Shown here piece by piece: positions 33,179-44,970 of a stretch of 64,000 nucleotides of DNA. Position numbers and translations under genes: made by a program. How positions within the stretch are numbered: position 1 is the stretch's first letter; each line of letters begins with the position of its first letter. Origin of the DNA: Pseudocercospora fijiensis CIRAD86 (taxonomy: Eukaryota > Ascomycota > Dothideomycetes > Mycosphaerellales > Mycosphaerellaceae); contig NW_006921538.1 in NCBI RefSeq assembly GCF_000340215.1, positions 1,550,001-1,614,000 of the forward strand, in the 5' to 3' direction. The notes beneath the pieces were generated by a model, which saw only the letters and a list, made by a program, of their open reading frames with translations, had not been told where the DNA came from and did not search any database.

Positions 33179-33746
33179 CAGCAAAACTAGCGATCGGGTC
33201 AGATTCAAGATCCCCATTTTGCGACTTTGCATACAACGCGATATATATTAATATTTTGTAATGCGGGCGTAGAGTAGGCAATCAGATATTATTCTATCCA
33301 AAAATTACATTAATGCGACGTTAGGTTGTTATGTTATAGCTTATAAGCCGACGGTACTGCCTAGCTAAAAGCCGGCTTTAGTAATAGACTTAGTCTTACT
33401 AAAAACACCTATTTTAAGATACAGCCTATATAACATAGAAATACCCGGAGGTCCTAGCGGTGCTAATTCTATAATAATCCCCGTTTAGTATATATCTGTA
33501 CGATACCGTAGTATTATATTATATCTAAAGAGCGGAGGTTACTTCTTACTATATACTAAGGCCTAGCTTTGTCGACTTTATATATGTTTCTAGTCCGTGC
33601 GTCTTTATATATTTGCTTATAACGCGTCGCTCGTAGGCACTAGTCGCTTCTATTACAACCTGTTCCTTCGACGCCGTCGCTATTAATCTAGTCGCAACAA
33701 TCTAGCACTTAATCTAGTACTCAATCTAGCACTTAATCTAGCGACA
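33179..33746. other. Left edge of the third RIP block
   Basis: Ordinary composition gives way to TpA-rich sequence at about 33,240. No terminal repeat matching the far side of the block was found by eye. The sequence just before 33,747 is A+T-rich with repeated AATCTAG(C)ACTTAATC units, immediately upstream of the DUF6589-like frame. Confidence 0.4.
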
Positions 33747-36700
33747 ATGTCGGACGATAGCGACACTATTATAGCCGATATAGACGATAAGCCGCTGCTA
33801 ACAGAGCCTTCTAGCTTACCTATGCTACTATAGTAATATAATATATTCGATATAAGCGAGCTCGGCTTAGCGCTGCTATTAGACTAGCTTGCAGACATAG
33901 TAGCAGAATATAGCCTTATAGAATATAGCCTCGCAGAATACGGCCTAGTAGAACACGGCCTCGTAGAGACAAGCGAGCTCTTAGCGCTGCTATTAGACTA
34001 GCTTGCAGACATAGTAGTAGAATAAGGTCTTCCGTTAGCGCCTATTCTAACCCGCTAAGAGCGCTATATAGGTCTACGCGCTAACGTCGCGCTATCTATT
34101 ATCGAGGATAAAGAGGAGGAAACAGATAAAGATAATTACGAGACTAAGGATTAGGATAATAAGATAAGCGATAATAAGGTCGAGGCTAAAGCCGCTAGTA
34201 CTAAAGGTAGCTAGTTCTTTCGACTAGAAGATAAAGGAGACTTCTTAGATAATAATAATATCGAGCCTTAGATTGTCGGTACTACTCGCCCTAGTACCGT
34301 ACGGAAGCGCTAGTTTCCTGCTAGTTTAGTAGCTAAGAAGAAGAAGAAGCGTAAGAGCCTAAAGAGTCTACCGCAGAAGTATACTAACGTTATAGACCTA
34401 CTAAACTACGAGTACCTTACTACGCTAAAGCTGCTCTTAATGTAGGTAGGAGATCTAGGAACAAAGACATAGCGCCGTCGTATCGATAAGATTATCGATG
34501 TCTTCTTATTCGAGGATCTTGTAAGTACTCGTAGGCTCCGTTCTAAGTTAAAGAGGCTCGTTAGTAAGAAATTCTTTAACTAGTACGATCTAGACTCTAC
34601 TATCGATAGACAAGAGAAGCTAAGTAAGATAGACAAAGTCATTAAAGATATAGCGCTAACTTAGTATAGTGTCCTATAGGGTTTACTTCCTAATAAGCGC
34701 TATACCGCTAAAGATATCGCTAAGGAAGATTAACCTAGTATCCGAGACAAATATAGCCGCTAGAAGAAGCGTATCGCTACGATTACGTAGGTAGTTGCTC
34801 GCTCGATTTCGCTAAAGAAGGCATCCTAGTTTAGTAAGTCCTTTAGGCTGTTCCTATATACTAGTAGTATTAAGCGACGAGTCGTCGATATCCTTAGTGC
34901 AATAGGTCTTTGTCCTGCCTATCGTATACTATAGCGGCTAGCGAGGAAGACTGCTCGTACTAACTAAGAACGGGTAGTTAAGATATTTATTAAGGGTGGA
35001 TATATAATCGTATACGACAACTTCTATATCTAGGAGTACCGCAAAGCTATCTAGACAACCGGTCGCAATACTAAGTAGCGCAATATAACAACCTCGTATA
35101 TCGCTAGGCATTAAGCCGTCTAGAAGGGTCTAAAGAAGTATATGCTAAAGCTTAAGAAGAAGATAAACCCTCGGATTATCCTCCGCAAGATCTGCGCCGA
35201 TAGGTATAAGAAGGCGACCTCCCTATACTATATCGACTAGGCTATAGGATTCCTTGCTAGCGATAAGCTATAGTATCTGTTCGAGGAGTACGACTTTAAG
35301 GGTCCCGATATAGACGATCGCATTCGCGGCGGCAGTCCGACTAAGCGCTTTCTATAGCGTACGATTAAGATTAAGAATAAGCAGGGTAGGAAGACCTTAG
35401 TAATCTCGCTGCTAGTATCTGATTATAATAAGGCCTCGATCGAAGATACGTACTAGGTCTATAACGATATCTTCTAGAAGTTCTTAAAGCTTAATCTAGA
35501 CAACGAGGAGTTCTAGGACTAGCTTATTATCGTTATCGGCGACTAGATAACGGTCGATCGTATCCGTAGTGTTAAGCTCGGTAGTGTCGAAAGTACTCGT
35601 ATATATAACAGAAAGGACTTTATCGTCGGTATCCCGGCCTTCTTCTATATTAAGATAAATGCCTGCTATACTACTCTACGGACCTACTACAATACTAATA
35701 GGGCAGGCAAGCACTTAGTATATATACTTAAGGCTATCGCCGAGTACTATACTATCCGCCGCTTTAATAACGATAAGCTAGAGTACTACATCGCTCGATA
35801 GGTAGTGTTCGTAGCATTTCGTATATATATTAGTATAGAATTTATCTAGGAAGCCGACGAGCAGCTCGGCTTTCGGTTCGATGCCTCTTAGTTCGTAGGC
35901 ATAAATCGGATCTAGGTAGTAAAGGCTCTAATTAAAGACTATCTTATACCGAGATAGTATATCGATATTATAGAGGCTATTTACTAGAAGCTCTTTATAT
36001 AGAGCGCCTAGATTAGACTTAATAAGGATGCCGAAATAGACGACCTATCGTATACTATAATAGCCCGCCTACTATAAGAGATCGAGAACTTCTTAACTAT
36101 ATATATCGCTATCCGGAAGATAGACCTTAGATACCTGCGCCGTATAGTCGACTACTTAATCCCAAACTTCTTTAGTGCCCGACAACTGAACTATAGGCGG
36201 GAGATAGTAAACCTTTCGTAGATGCTAAATACGTCTAATCCTATCCTATAGGAGGCTATCCTAGATTCGGCTATCGTTAATCTCGGTAATAGCAAGGGCG
36301 TTGCTACTAATAAGATGCTTAAGCTGCATAATAAGGATTACAAGCTCGACATTTAGGCTCGTAGTAACTCTACCTATAACGTCTCTACTATAATGGAACT
36401 AATTTCGTAGAACCGTAAAGTATTATAAGTAGTACGCGATTTGTTCGAGAGCATTAGACTAAAGGGCACTAGGTACTACACCGAGAAGGATACCGCTAAG
36501 GAAGTGTAGGCTAGAGCGATTAAGAAGTACTAGGAGGGCGATATAGTACTATAGAAGTACGACGCTCTATAGACCGATCCGATCGAGGAGCCGAAGCTAG
36601 ATCTACGCCCTATATCTAATAATATCTAGCAGATCGGGGCAGCGCTTATACCTAGTATATACGAATAGCTTAACAATATTAATTAGCGTCTATTGAATAG

Positions 36701-36968
36701 TATAACCCGTAGCGCTCCCGATATAGCTGCTAATAGTATAGACAGTATCGACGGCGCCGATACGAGAGAGCGTATCGATAGTAGCGCTTAGCGTAGACCT
36801 ATACAAGTAGGCATTGTCGATAATGCTATAGCTGCTATATACTAGCTATACGTCGACGCTAAGGGCTTTACTAACCTAGACCTAGATATAGTAGATCTAA
36901 CTAGTAGTCCCTAAAGGCTCTTATAATAGCAATAGGTAATAGTAGCGGTTATAGCGATTAAGGATTGA
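33747..36968 (+). pseudogene. DUF6589-like large protein, RIP-inactivated
   Basis: From an ATG at 33,747 to a TGA at 36,966-36,968 one frame runs 3,222 bp (1,074 codons). I saw no frameshift at the points I checked; it is broken by dozens of TAG/TAA codons at likely Trp/Gln positions. The N-terminal 100 residues are acidic with a repeated SELxALLLDQLADIV segment, and a Lys-rich segment follows. The centre reads IVIGD-stop-ITVDRIRS and later FYIKINACYTTLRTYY, which resembles the GD-x-x-TV-x-RIR and K-x-NA blocks of the fungal DUF6589 family, with probable further C-terminal helices. That family is found in repetitive contexts and has no established function that I know. The match is from memory and needs a profile search. 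Its partner may be the convergent helicase relic at 40,640-43,643. Confidence 0.55.
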
Positions 36969-37190
36969 ATAAATCTAGCTTTTGTATTCGTTTATAGTAA
37001 TCTAACCTGCTATATCTACTATTTAGGCCTTCCTTACTAGCTTTATCTCTTAGGTACTAGCTTTATCTTCTAAGTGCGCTTGCCGTCGACAACGATAGCC
37101 CCGTTAACTAGGTAGTTAGCGGCGAAGTAGTAGCGGTAGACTAGAGTGCGTACTTCGTTAGGAGTGTTTATAAAGTCGAAGGGTTTAGCT
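36969..37190. other. Non-coding RIP sequence between DUF6589-like frame and minisatellite
   Basis: The stretch contains the direct-repeat unit GCGGTAGACTAGAGTGCG near 37,130. The same unit returns three times just after the minisatellite (37,655-37,735), so it flanks the array. Confidence 0.4.
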
Positions 37191-37626
37191 AGGCGTACGA
37201 TAATAGCTTAATAGCTAGCTAGGCTAGGCTAGGCGTACGATAATAGCTTAATAGCTAGCTAGGCTATACGTACGATAATAGCTTAATAGCTAGCTAGGCT
37301 AGGCGTACGATAATTGCTTAATAGCTAGCTAGGCTAGGCGTACGATAATTGCTTAATAGCTAGCTAGGCTAGGCGTACGATAATTGCTTAATAGCTAGCT
37401 AGGCTAGGCGTACGATAATTGCTTAATAGCTAGCTAGGCTAGGCGTACGATAATTGCTTAATAGCTAGCTACGAAGGGTTTAGCTAGGCGTACGATAATG
37501 GCTTAATAGCTAGCTAGGCTATGCGTACGATAATAGCTTAATAGCTAGCTACGAAGGGTTTAGCTAGGCGTACGATAATGGCTTGATAGCTAGCTAGGCT
37601 AGGCGTACAAGGATAGCTTAATAGCT
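37191..37626 (+). repeat. 35-bp minisatellite, about 12 copies
   Basis: The unit begins AGGCGTACGATAATWGCTTA and ends GCTAGCTAGGCT. Five central copies are almost identical. Two outer copies are spaced by an extra ACGAAGGGTTT segment, and the last copy has AAGG in place of GATAA. The array lies 220 bp after the stop of the DUF6589-like frame. Confidence 0.85.
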
Positions 37627-38385
37627 AATAGCTCCGTAGACCAGAGTGCGTGCCTAGTAGCGAAGGAGTAGCGGTAGACTAGAGTGCGCGCCTAGTAGCG
37701 AAGTAGTAGCGGTAGACTAGAGTGCGTGCCTTTAGACTTGGTTCCTATATAAATTCAGAGCGCCTAATGCTAAAGGAGGCCTCCGGTAATTTCGAGAACT
37801 AGTAGCAATTCTAGCCTTAGGCATTCGACTAGCAGTCGGCGGCTATTACGTTGCGTTAAAAGTGCGATAATATATAGCCGTTATTATTGCCTTGCTATTG
37901 TAGCTAAATAGCGCAATCCTATTAGTAGAGGCAAACCTTACCTACGATGCGCTAATATAGACCTACGCTTCCTAGTTTAACTTCTTCTTCTTCTTCTTCT
38001 ACACATACTAACACACTAACACCCCTAGCAATATACTAGCTATCGGCTTCTTAGCAACAGTGTCGATACCTCTTTGTCGTATATAGGTAGCTCTATAGCG
38101 ATTAACACTATTTCTTACTAGTTCTGCGGCTTGCTACCGATAGAGCCGCTTATCTAATAGTTGAGGTTCCTCGATCGGTAGAGTTTGTTTAGTCCTTCTT
38201 TTAAGGTCTCCGATAGGCTTTACCGAGCAAGACGTTACGAAGGCGACTCTCCTAGCGAGTAGGTTGTTTTCTATAGCTTTAGCGGGCGTCGACTACGTAT
38301 TTAACCGAAAGAGCATAGTTTTTGTTAGAACATCGCAGTCTTGTCTTAGTATAACAAACTGCGGGTCTCGGATAGATTAGCGGAG
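37627..38385. other. Inter-repeat RIP sequence
   Basis: After three copies of the GCGGTAGACTAGAGTGCG unit (37,655-37,735) the sequence is TpA-rich with a (CTT)n stretch near 37,982-38,000. I see no coding frame. Confidence 0.35.
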
Positions 38386-38662
38386 GTAAAAACTCTTTAG
38401 TAAGGTATACCTATAATGCGGCTAACGGTCTAACTCGGTAAAAACTCTTTAGTAAAGTATACCTTAAGTAGCGGCTCGATAGCGACTCTCCTACTAAGTA
38501 GGTTAATAGACTAAGTAGGTTAATAGACAGAGTGGGTTAATAGGTTCGTAGCATTACTATAGGTCTAACTCGGTAAAAACTCTTTAGTAAGGTATACCTT
38601 AAGTAGCGGCTAGGCCTAACTCGGTAAAAACTCTTTAGTAAGATACACCTTAAGTAGCGGCT
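38386..38662 (+). repeat. Direct repeats of a 50-60-bp unit, four copies
   Basis: The segment GTAAAAACTCTTTAGTAAGG followed by TATACCTTAAGTAGCGGCT and a variable spacer with CTAACTCG occurs near 38,386, 38,440, 38,570 and 38,624. Copies differ mostly by transitions. Confidence 0.75.
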
Positions 38663-39889
38663 ATAGGCTTCCTACGTTCGGATTCTTTATAGGATAACAT
38701 ACGCGCATCTAGTTAAGTCGGCGTAACGCCTTCGTTAGGACTGTTAGTTATAATAACCTTGTTACGTAAGGGCCTCTAGTATACTTAAGCCCGAAGGCGC
38801 TTAGTCTTAGTCTTTACTGCTATACGACTATAGTACTGCTATACGACTGCAGCCCTTTGCGTATTAAGACTACTATTCGACTGCAGTGCGCACTAAACCG
38901 AACCGATCGAAAGCGTATTAAGACTATTATCCGACTGTAGTACGCCTCCTCTTCTAGTAAGCGTATTAACATTGCTATACGACTGTAACGCGCTCGACAA
39001 CCCTTTTCTGCGGTATCTCTAACACTAAGGGCGCGGTTACACTCTATTGTTGTCTAGGTACTAATAAGTGTCGCTTTAGCGAATAAGCTGTTATTGTTTC
39101 GCTTAATAAGTCCCGTCCTATATACCTTGTCTTCGGCTATGCGTGCTATAGTTAGTAATAGAATGCGTTAATTGTTGCGCATTGCGCGTAGTATATAGGC
39201 TATATATAATGCTAGTGTGCTTCGGAGTGTGTACTTCTATAGCCGCTTAGTACCGCTAGTTAATTAGATCCCCGGACGCTACTATTCGTTTTCTCTGCCT
39301 TATATAGTAACTAGTTATCGGAATAATCGTTCTAGGGAGAGTCTAAGCAATAGAGGGCGTTAACGTAAGAGGGCTGTCGTAGCTTCTCGAAGAGTGCTTG
39401 CGCTCGATATATATTATCGCCCTACGTATCTATCCTTACCGTACATATTGTAGTGCTAATAGCTGCGGTGTAATGAGTATAGTGCTAGTCTCGCTAGTCT
39501 CGCTAGTAACTTCTCGCTAGTATTAGTAACTTCTCGGGTTTCGGAGGCGGTTCTTAGTGCCTAAGGCGGCCGTCGTTATCGTGTTAGACACTTTTGTTAG
39601 CGCTATTTACTAGAAATGCGCGCAATTGGCGTATCTCGCTATATTAGTAATATACTATTATAAAAGTCGTAAAAGTCGTAAAGTCGGTATTGTAAATGCG
39701 CGGAAGGAAGCAGCTATAACGTTTAATCCTACTAATTAAGCGCTCTGCTATACTAAATCCGGGGTCTTAGCGGGACTTAGCATCCTTATCGCTTCCTCGA
39801 ATTTACGCTTCTCGCCTAGCTCTTATATACTATCGACATATACGACTATCGACACCTACGACTATCTACAAACCCTCGTCGCAAAGAAC
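38663..39889. other. RIP-mutated non-coding stretch
   Basis: The sequence contains dispersed copies of GCGTATTAAGACTA and TGCTATACGACTG-like motifs (38,815-38,990) and short CTCGCTAGT repeats near 39,490. No frame with recognisable protein similarity was found. Confidence 0.35.
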
Positions 39890-40630
39890 ACAATAGAAAA
39901 GCCTACTTAGCGAGCTTATAAGGACACGATAGAAGAGCCTACTTAGCGAGCTTACGAGGACATAATAGAAGAGCCTGCTTAGCGAGCTTACGAGGACATA
40001 ATAGAAGAGCCTGCTTAGCGAGCTTATAAGGATATAATAGAAGGGTAGTAAGGAAGGACCTTATTAAATGCCAATTCTAGCGCCAATTCTAGCGCTAGCT
40101 CTCGTAGAAGCAACTCAACTAGGCATCCTATATTACACGCTAGGCTAGCTCTCGCAGAAGCAGCTAAACTAGGCTAGCTCTCGTAGAAGCAGCTAAACTA
40201 GGCATCCTACATTATATACCGGCTCTCGTAGAAGTAACTTAACTAGGCATCCTATATTATACGCCGGCTCTCGTAGGAGTATTATACGCTAGCTCTCGTA
40301 GAAGCAACTTAACTAGCTCTCGTAGAAGCAACGCGATCGAGCGTAGTGTTACGGCTTACTTTTCCGGGGATAGGACAAGGACTTAGCGAGCTTACAAGGA
40401 CATAATAGAAGCCTTATTAAATGCCAATTCTAGTGCTAATTCTAGTGCTAATTCTAGTGCCAATTCCAGTACTAATTCTAGTGCCAATTCTAGTGCCATT
40501 TTACCGCTAATTGCTCTAGTACCAATTCTAGCGCCAATTCTAGTGCTAATTCTAGCGGCCAATTCTAGCGCTAGCTCTCGTAGAAGCAGCTTAACTAGGC
40601 ATGCTCTCGTAGAATATTATATACTAAACA
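39890..40630 (+). repeat. Compound minisatellites (36-bp, about 45-bp and 12-bp units)
   Basis: Three kinds of tandem repeats adjoin. At 39,890-40,048 a 36-bp unit containing TTAGCGAGCTTACGAGGACA recurs four to five times, with another copy near 40,380. At 40,085-40,340 a unit starting GCTCTCGTAGAAGCAACT and containing AACTAGGCATCCTA recurs at least five times. At 40,420-40,570 a 12-bp unit, CCAATTCTAGTG, recurs about ten times. Confidence 0.8.
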
Positions 40631-40639
40631 TTAGCAAGT

Positions 40640-43600
40640 CTTCTATATCGTTACCTTCCTACTAGCTAGCCTTACGCCTACGCTCTCTCTCTCGAGCCGA
40701 TAGTATACGGCTACGGCCTAACCGACGGCTTGATCCACTATTACTATCCCCTGCTTAGCTGCCTCCTACTACTTAGCGACGCGCGGTTTCCTTATAATCT
40801 AGATCCTATATGCCTCTAGTGTTCCTTACTACTATCCTCTTACGAGCCTCGATAGTAGAGCGGGCAGAGTTCTGTATATTCTTCTATAGCTGCTTACGGC
40901 GCTGTTATTAGTTAGTAGGCCGATTAGCGACAGGTTAGCTTGTCCGAGTTACGGCGGCGGTAGTAGTAGTAGCAGTAGCTTCTTCGGCCTTCTTCTTCTT
41001 CTCGGCATCTCTGTTTCTAACGAATATATTATACTTAGCAAATACGCTAAAGATAATGCGATTCAGCTCTAGTAGGAGGTCTTCTTCTATCTAGATCTCT
41101 CGAAGGTTATTAGCCTCCGCTTAATACTAGGTATAGAACTCTATAGCCCGCTCCTAGATGTCCGCCTCTTCAATTAGGGTATCGTAGTCCTTACTAGAGG
41201 TATAGGTTCGAAATGCATTCTCGGTCCGGCCGTACTTAGCACTAAAGACATTACATAGATCCTATAGAATAGGCTCGGGTACTAAGAAGGTCGATAGGAT
41301 AACCCCGAAGAGGCGATTATCGTACTAGTCTAGAAAGATCTGTTCTACGATATTAGATACGAAGCTCTCGAGGAATAGGAGAGTATAGTGCTAGGTTGAT
41401 CTAACATTAGGAGCCGTTAGTAGCTTTAGAACTACTAGAGCAGTATAGCCCTCCTAGACTAGTCGATCTAGCAGGTCTAGATTATATATACTATAGCAAT
41501 CGGCAGTGCCTACTACGACCTTGTTAACACTGTACGTACACTCGTATTCGCTATATATCTCTAAGATTATATTACGAAAGTAGCGGCGATATTCTAGGTT
41601 CGGGTAGTAGTGCGTATTTTATAACTATAACTAGATGTCTAGTATGTTATTACGCTAGCCTATCTCTTTAGTAGACTAGGACTTCTTAGTCGCGTTCTCG
41701 GCGATTGCTGTTACGATAGCATTATAAAAGGGGTAGCTAGTAGTTCGAATAGGACGAGGCGGTATAGACACTGCTAGTAGATCGGTTATAATAGCATCCT
41801 CGTCTTCCTCGTCTCTATCCTAGCTATACGCATCGAAGATAGACTTATCGACGTCGAATTCCTTACTAGGAATAGTAGCATATCGTAGATTAGATAGTCG
41901 TACTAGAATATAATCCTATACTTGGTATAGCCTAGCACTAGCGACACTAGCGACACTAGCGCTAGCTGCTGTCGGGTCTCGTAGAACTATCGAGCGGTAG
42001 TTAGAACCGTATAGTATACGCTTCTCTATATTATTTAACTAATATAGTGCGAACATAACTGCTAATGCCTCTATACTAGGAATGCGAGCCGTACGACTAA
42101 ACTTCTATATTAGATCGTCGATATCCTTAGTAATTAGAAGCTTAATCTAGATTACTAAGCCGACATCTAGTACGTTAACGCTAGTAGAAGTCGCTAGAGT
42201 GCCGAACAGGATACGGATTTAAGACTTAGGCTTCTTAAATTCCTTGTACCGCTTGTCCTTATTAATGTCGGCGATATGCGTAGTATAGAAAGAGACAACG
42301 CCGAGCACATAGATAGTCCTATAGCTACTAGGTACTACCGGCTCTCTATCCTAGGTATACTTCCGAGAATGCTACTTAGCCGGCGAGTCCTTATTAATAT
42401 TACTAGTTAAGAGTACAAGCTACTAGTACATCGTAACGCGAGCCTTGTCGATCTGCTTACGACTATCGATAAAGATAATAGTTTTCTAGATATTCTATAG
42501 TACCGCTAAGCTATCGGCGTCTACTATATACTTAAGTACGAAGTATAGGTAGTCGAACCCTGTTATCTAGCCCTAAGGCATCGTTTATAAGATATACTTA
42601 GTATCTAGACGATCGATAGTGCTCTAGATAACCTAGGTTTCGAATGCGCTATCGCCTTATAGACGGAGGCCGTACTAAAGTACATACTTCTTAGTTTCCT
42701 TCGTTAATATCGTAGAGCAGGCGAGAATAGTTATATCCTATATTATAAGCTAGCGAAGGAGGTAAAGCACGCTATAATCTAGCCGGAAATCCTTCTACTT
42801 TAGATACATATACGCCTCGTCCTATACCTAGAGGCTAAGACGATCCGAGATAGCACGTAGGACTTCCTAGAATTCAGTGCTTATTGCTTGCTCGGGACTG
42901 CAGATAATATACTAGTATCGGCCTTCTTTAATATTAGTAAACATAGATAGATCCTTCTCCTTTGTTTAGGTAGTAATAATACAGACCTTAATTAGATCCT
43001 ATTCTTCCTTATCTAACTAGCGGATAGCGGCTACTATATCCTCGCTCTACTTATTAGCGATACGTATAAGTAGTACGATTTGCAATATAACGAAACTAGT
43101 AAGTATAGTATAGGCCTAGAAAATGATCGTTTTGCTAGCGCTAGTACGAGCTAAAAGCAACACATCCTATCTCCTAAAGATAATAGTATAGACGTAGTCG
43201 AGCTGCATCTTAGTCGGTTCTAGTAATAGCTCGCGATAAGGATGCATTAGCTTTAGTATACGCTATAGACTATGCTCGATAATGCGACGATAGAATAGCA
43301 TCGCCTATTAATTGCTACTAGTATCCTATATAAGTAGCTATACTTCCTCGAGGCTATACTCGTCTATATTAATATAGCGCTCCTCGAAGTAGGCTATCTA
43401 GCTAGCCTTATTAGCCTCGTCTAGATTAGTAGGTATCTCTAGCTTACGCTCGATAGTCTATTAAGGTTCTGTATAATTAATTGCTAGTCGACTAGGTAGG
43501 CGGACGAAGTATTAGTCGCCTTCCTTCCTACGCTAATTGCTAGCGCTAGCGCTAGCGCTAGCGCTAGTATCGCCGATATTAAGTCTACCCTTCTTAGCCT

Positions 43601-43643
43601 TGTCGCGATCGCGCGTAAATAGGTTAGAGAGCGCGTTAGGCAT
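40640..43643 (-). pseudogene. RecQ-like DEAH-type helicase, RIP-inactivated
   Basis: A - strand frame from an ATG at 43,643 keeps helicase motifs between RIP stops. Motif I reads LLARTSASKTIIF where active enzymes have G before KT. Motif Ia-like VLLIRIANK and the block ICSPEQA follow. Motif II is DEAY, where RecQ-like enzymes have DEAH or DEVH. Motif III reads ILACSTILTKET. Motif V-like ATSTSVNVLDVGLVI and motif VI-like QKFSRTARI follow. The changes G to S and H to Y are single CpA-to-TpA steps. The tail is Lys/Ala-rich and ends near 40,640. The order and spacing are those of RecQ-type or telomere-linked helicases. The frame converges on the DUF6589-like frame. Confidence 0.65.
43539..43567. 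repeat. (GCTAGC)n short tandem repeat
   Basis: About five units of the palindromic hexamer lie in the helicase relic's 5' coding part, encoding a short Ala-Ser run on the - strand. Confidence 0.8.
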
Positions 43644-44431
43644 TGCGGTCGCCTATTATATACTATAGGAAGTATTAGCGGAAGTTTTAGCAGAAGTGTT
43701 AGTAGAAGCGTTGTCGTAGTAGATATAGAAGATATCGGAAGAGTAGGTATCGAGTATCGAGTGTTAGATTTAATAGTCGGAGTCTATTAAGCAGTAGCGT
43801 ATACGACTTTAAGAAGTAGCAAAGACTGCGGAGCGGATATCCGTGCTATTTAGAATAGTAGGTCTCGGCGCTCGAGTGTCGGTATCGCGGCAGTATATAG
43901 GACAGCTAATGCGCTAGATGCGATATAGAGGCACTAAATACTAGGGTTTCCGGCAGCGCATAACGTTAAACACGATCGCGGATATGTCTTAAAAGTGTCT
44001 AAGAAGTTTTAGGTTGCTAGGTATACGTATAGGTATCGAGGTGCGGATAAGTTAGCGAGATAGCTATTTTAAGGGTAGGCACCGACAGGTAGCGAGTACA
44101 AGTAAATAATAGCAAACACGGGCAAAGCGACACTTAGAGGTGTTAGAGCATTGCTTTCTAAGGTTCCTCGTATAGATAGAGTGTTCTAGAAGATAGTTAT
44201 TGTCTATCGCGATATAGGTATTCGTAGAACAAACAGGAAGCCGAAACTGTCTATATAGTTAGAATAGACTATAGATCTCACTTTTACGATACTAATTTTA
44301 AAATATCTACGATGTGTTGCGCCTTCCTATACTATAGAACCCCCTCTATATATACTAAGCCCTATCTATGCTATATATTAAGTTGTAAATCTATATATAG
44401 TCTATAAGGAGGTATTGCAAGCAAGGAATCG
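43644..44431. other. 5' flank of helicase relic
   Basis: TpA-rich sequence without a coding frame I could support. It would have been the promoter side of the helicase. I found no terminal repeat matching 33,180-33,750. Confidence 0.35.
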
Positions 44432-44970
44432 CCCGATTAGTGCAGTTTGTCTTTAGGCGCTTCGCTAAGGCTCGCTCTTCCTTCTATACTATACTATATT
44501 AAGAAGACCCGAGATCCGGTGCACGTAGAAATAAGATAAAGGAAGTTACGAGCATAAAGCGAAAATAGCCTAAGAAGGAGGCAGTAAGAGGCTAGAGAGC
44601 GAAATTTGGCGCGTAGAGGAGCAAAAAGCAATATTATAACAGTCGGCGCAGCATCTAGCGTACCGATACTTCTAAGGCATATTGCTGCCGTTATAAGCCG
44701 AAGAGGGTTAGGGGGCGGCGACGGTAATATGTGCTTAGCGGCGAAGGTTAGTAGTAGGAGGTTAATAAATCGCTTACATACCTTATTGCTACGCGTATCC
44801 GGGGTTTCGTTAGTTACACTTTATCCCTACCTCTATTTAGGCGCTTCGTAGTTAAATTCGTGTATGTGTGCTGCTCGTAACTTCTATTTCTATACTATAC
44901 TACATTAGGTTTAGCGCTATTCGAGATCTCATTCTAGCGAAGCGCCTAACGACAAACCGTTCTAGGCGGG
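44432..44970. mobile_element. 539-bp element with terminal inverted repeats (MITE-like)
   Basis: The left end starts CCCGATTAGTGCAGTTTGTC and continues TTTAGGCGCTTCGCTA. The reverse complement of the right end starts CCCGCCTAGAACGGTTTGTC and continues GTTAGGCGCTTCGCTA, so the arms match over about 40 bp with a further match near TATACTATACTA. A reading frame inside (44,606-44,851, 81 aa) has no recognisable domain. I could not define a target-site duplication. Confidence 0.6.

Noticed and set aside
31619..33261. Several + strand frames between the epoxide hydrolase and the repeat block
   Set aside because: They have no domains and lie opposite the better-supported secreted-protein exons or run into the repeat edge.
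37191..37626. CRISPR-like array
   Set aside because: The 35-bp units follow one another without unique spacers and the genome is fungal, so this is a minisatellite.
44606..44851. 81-aa frame inside the 539-bp inverted-repeat element
   Set aside because: No domain is visible and the element is too short to be autonomous, so I do not call a gene.
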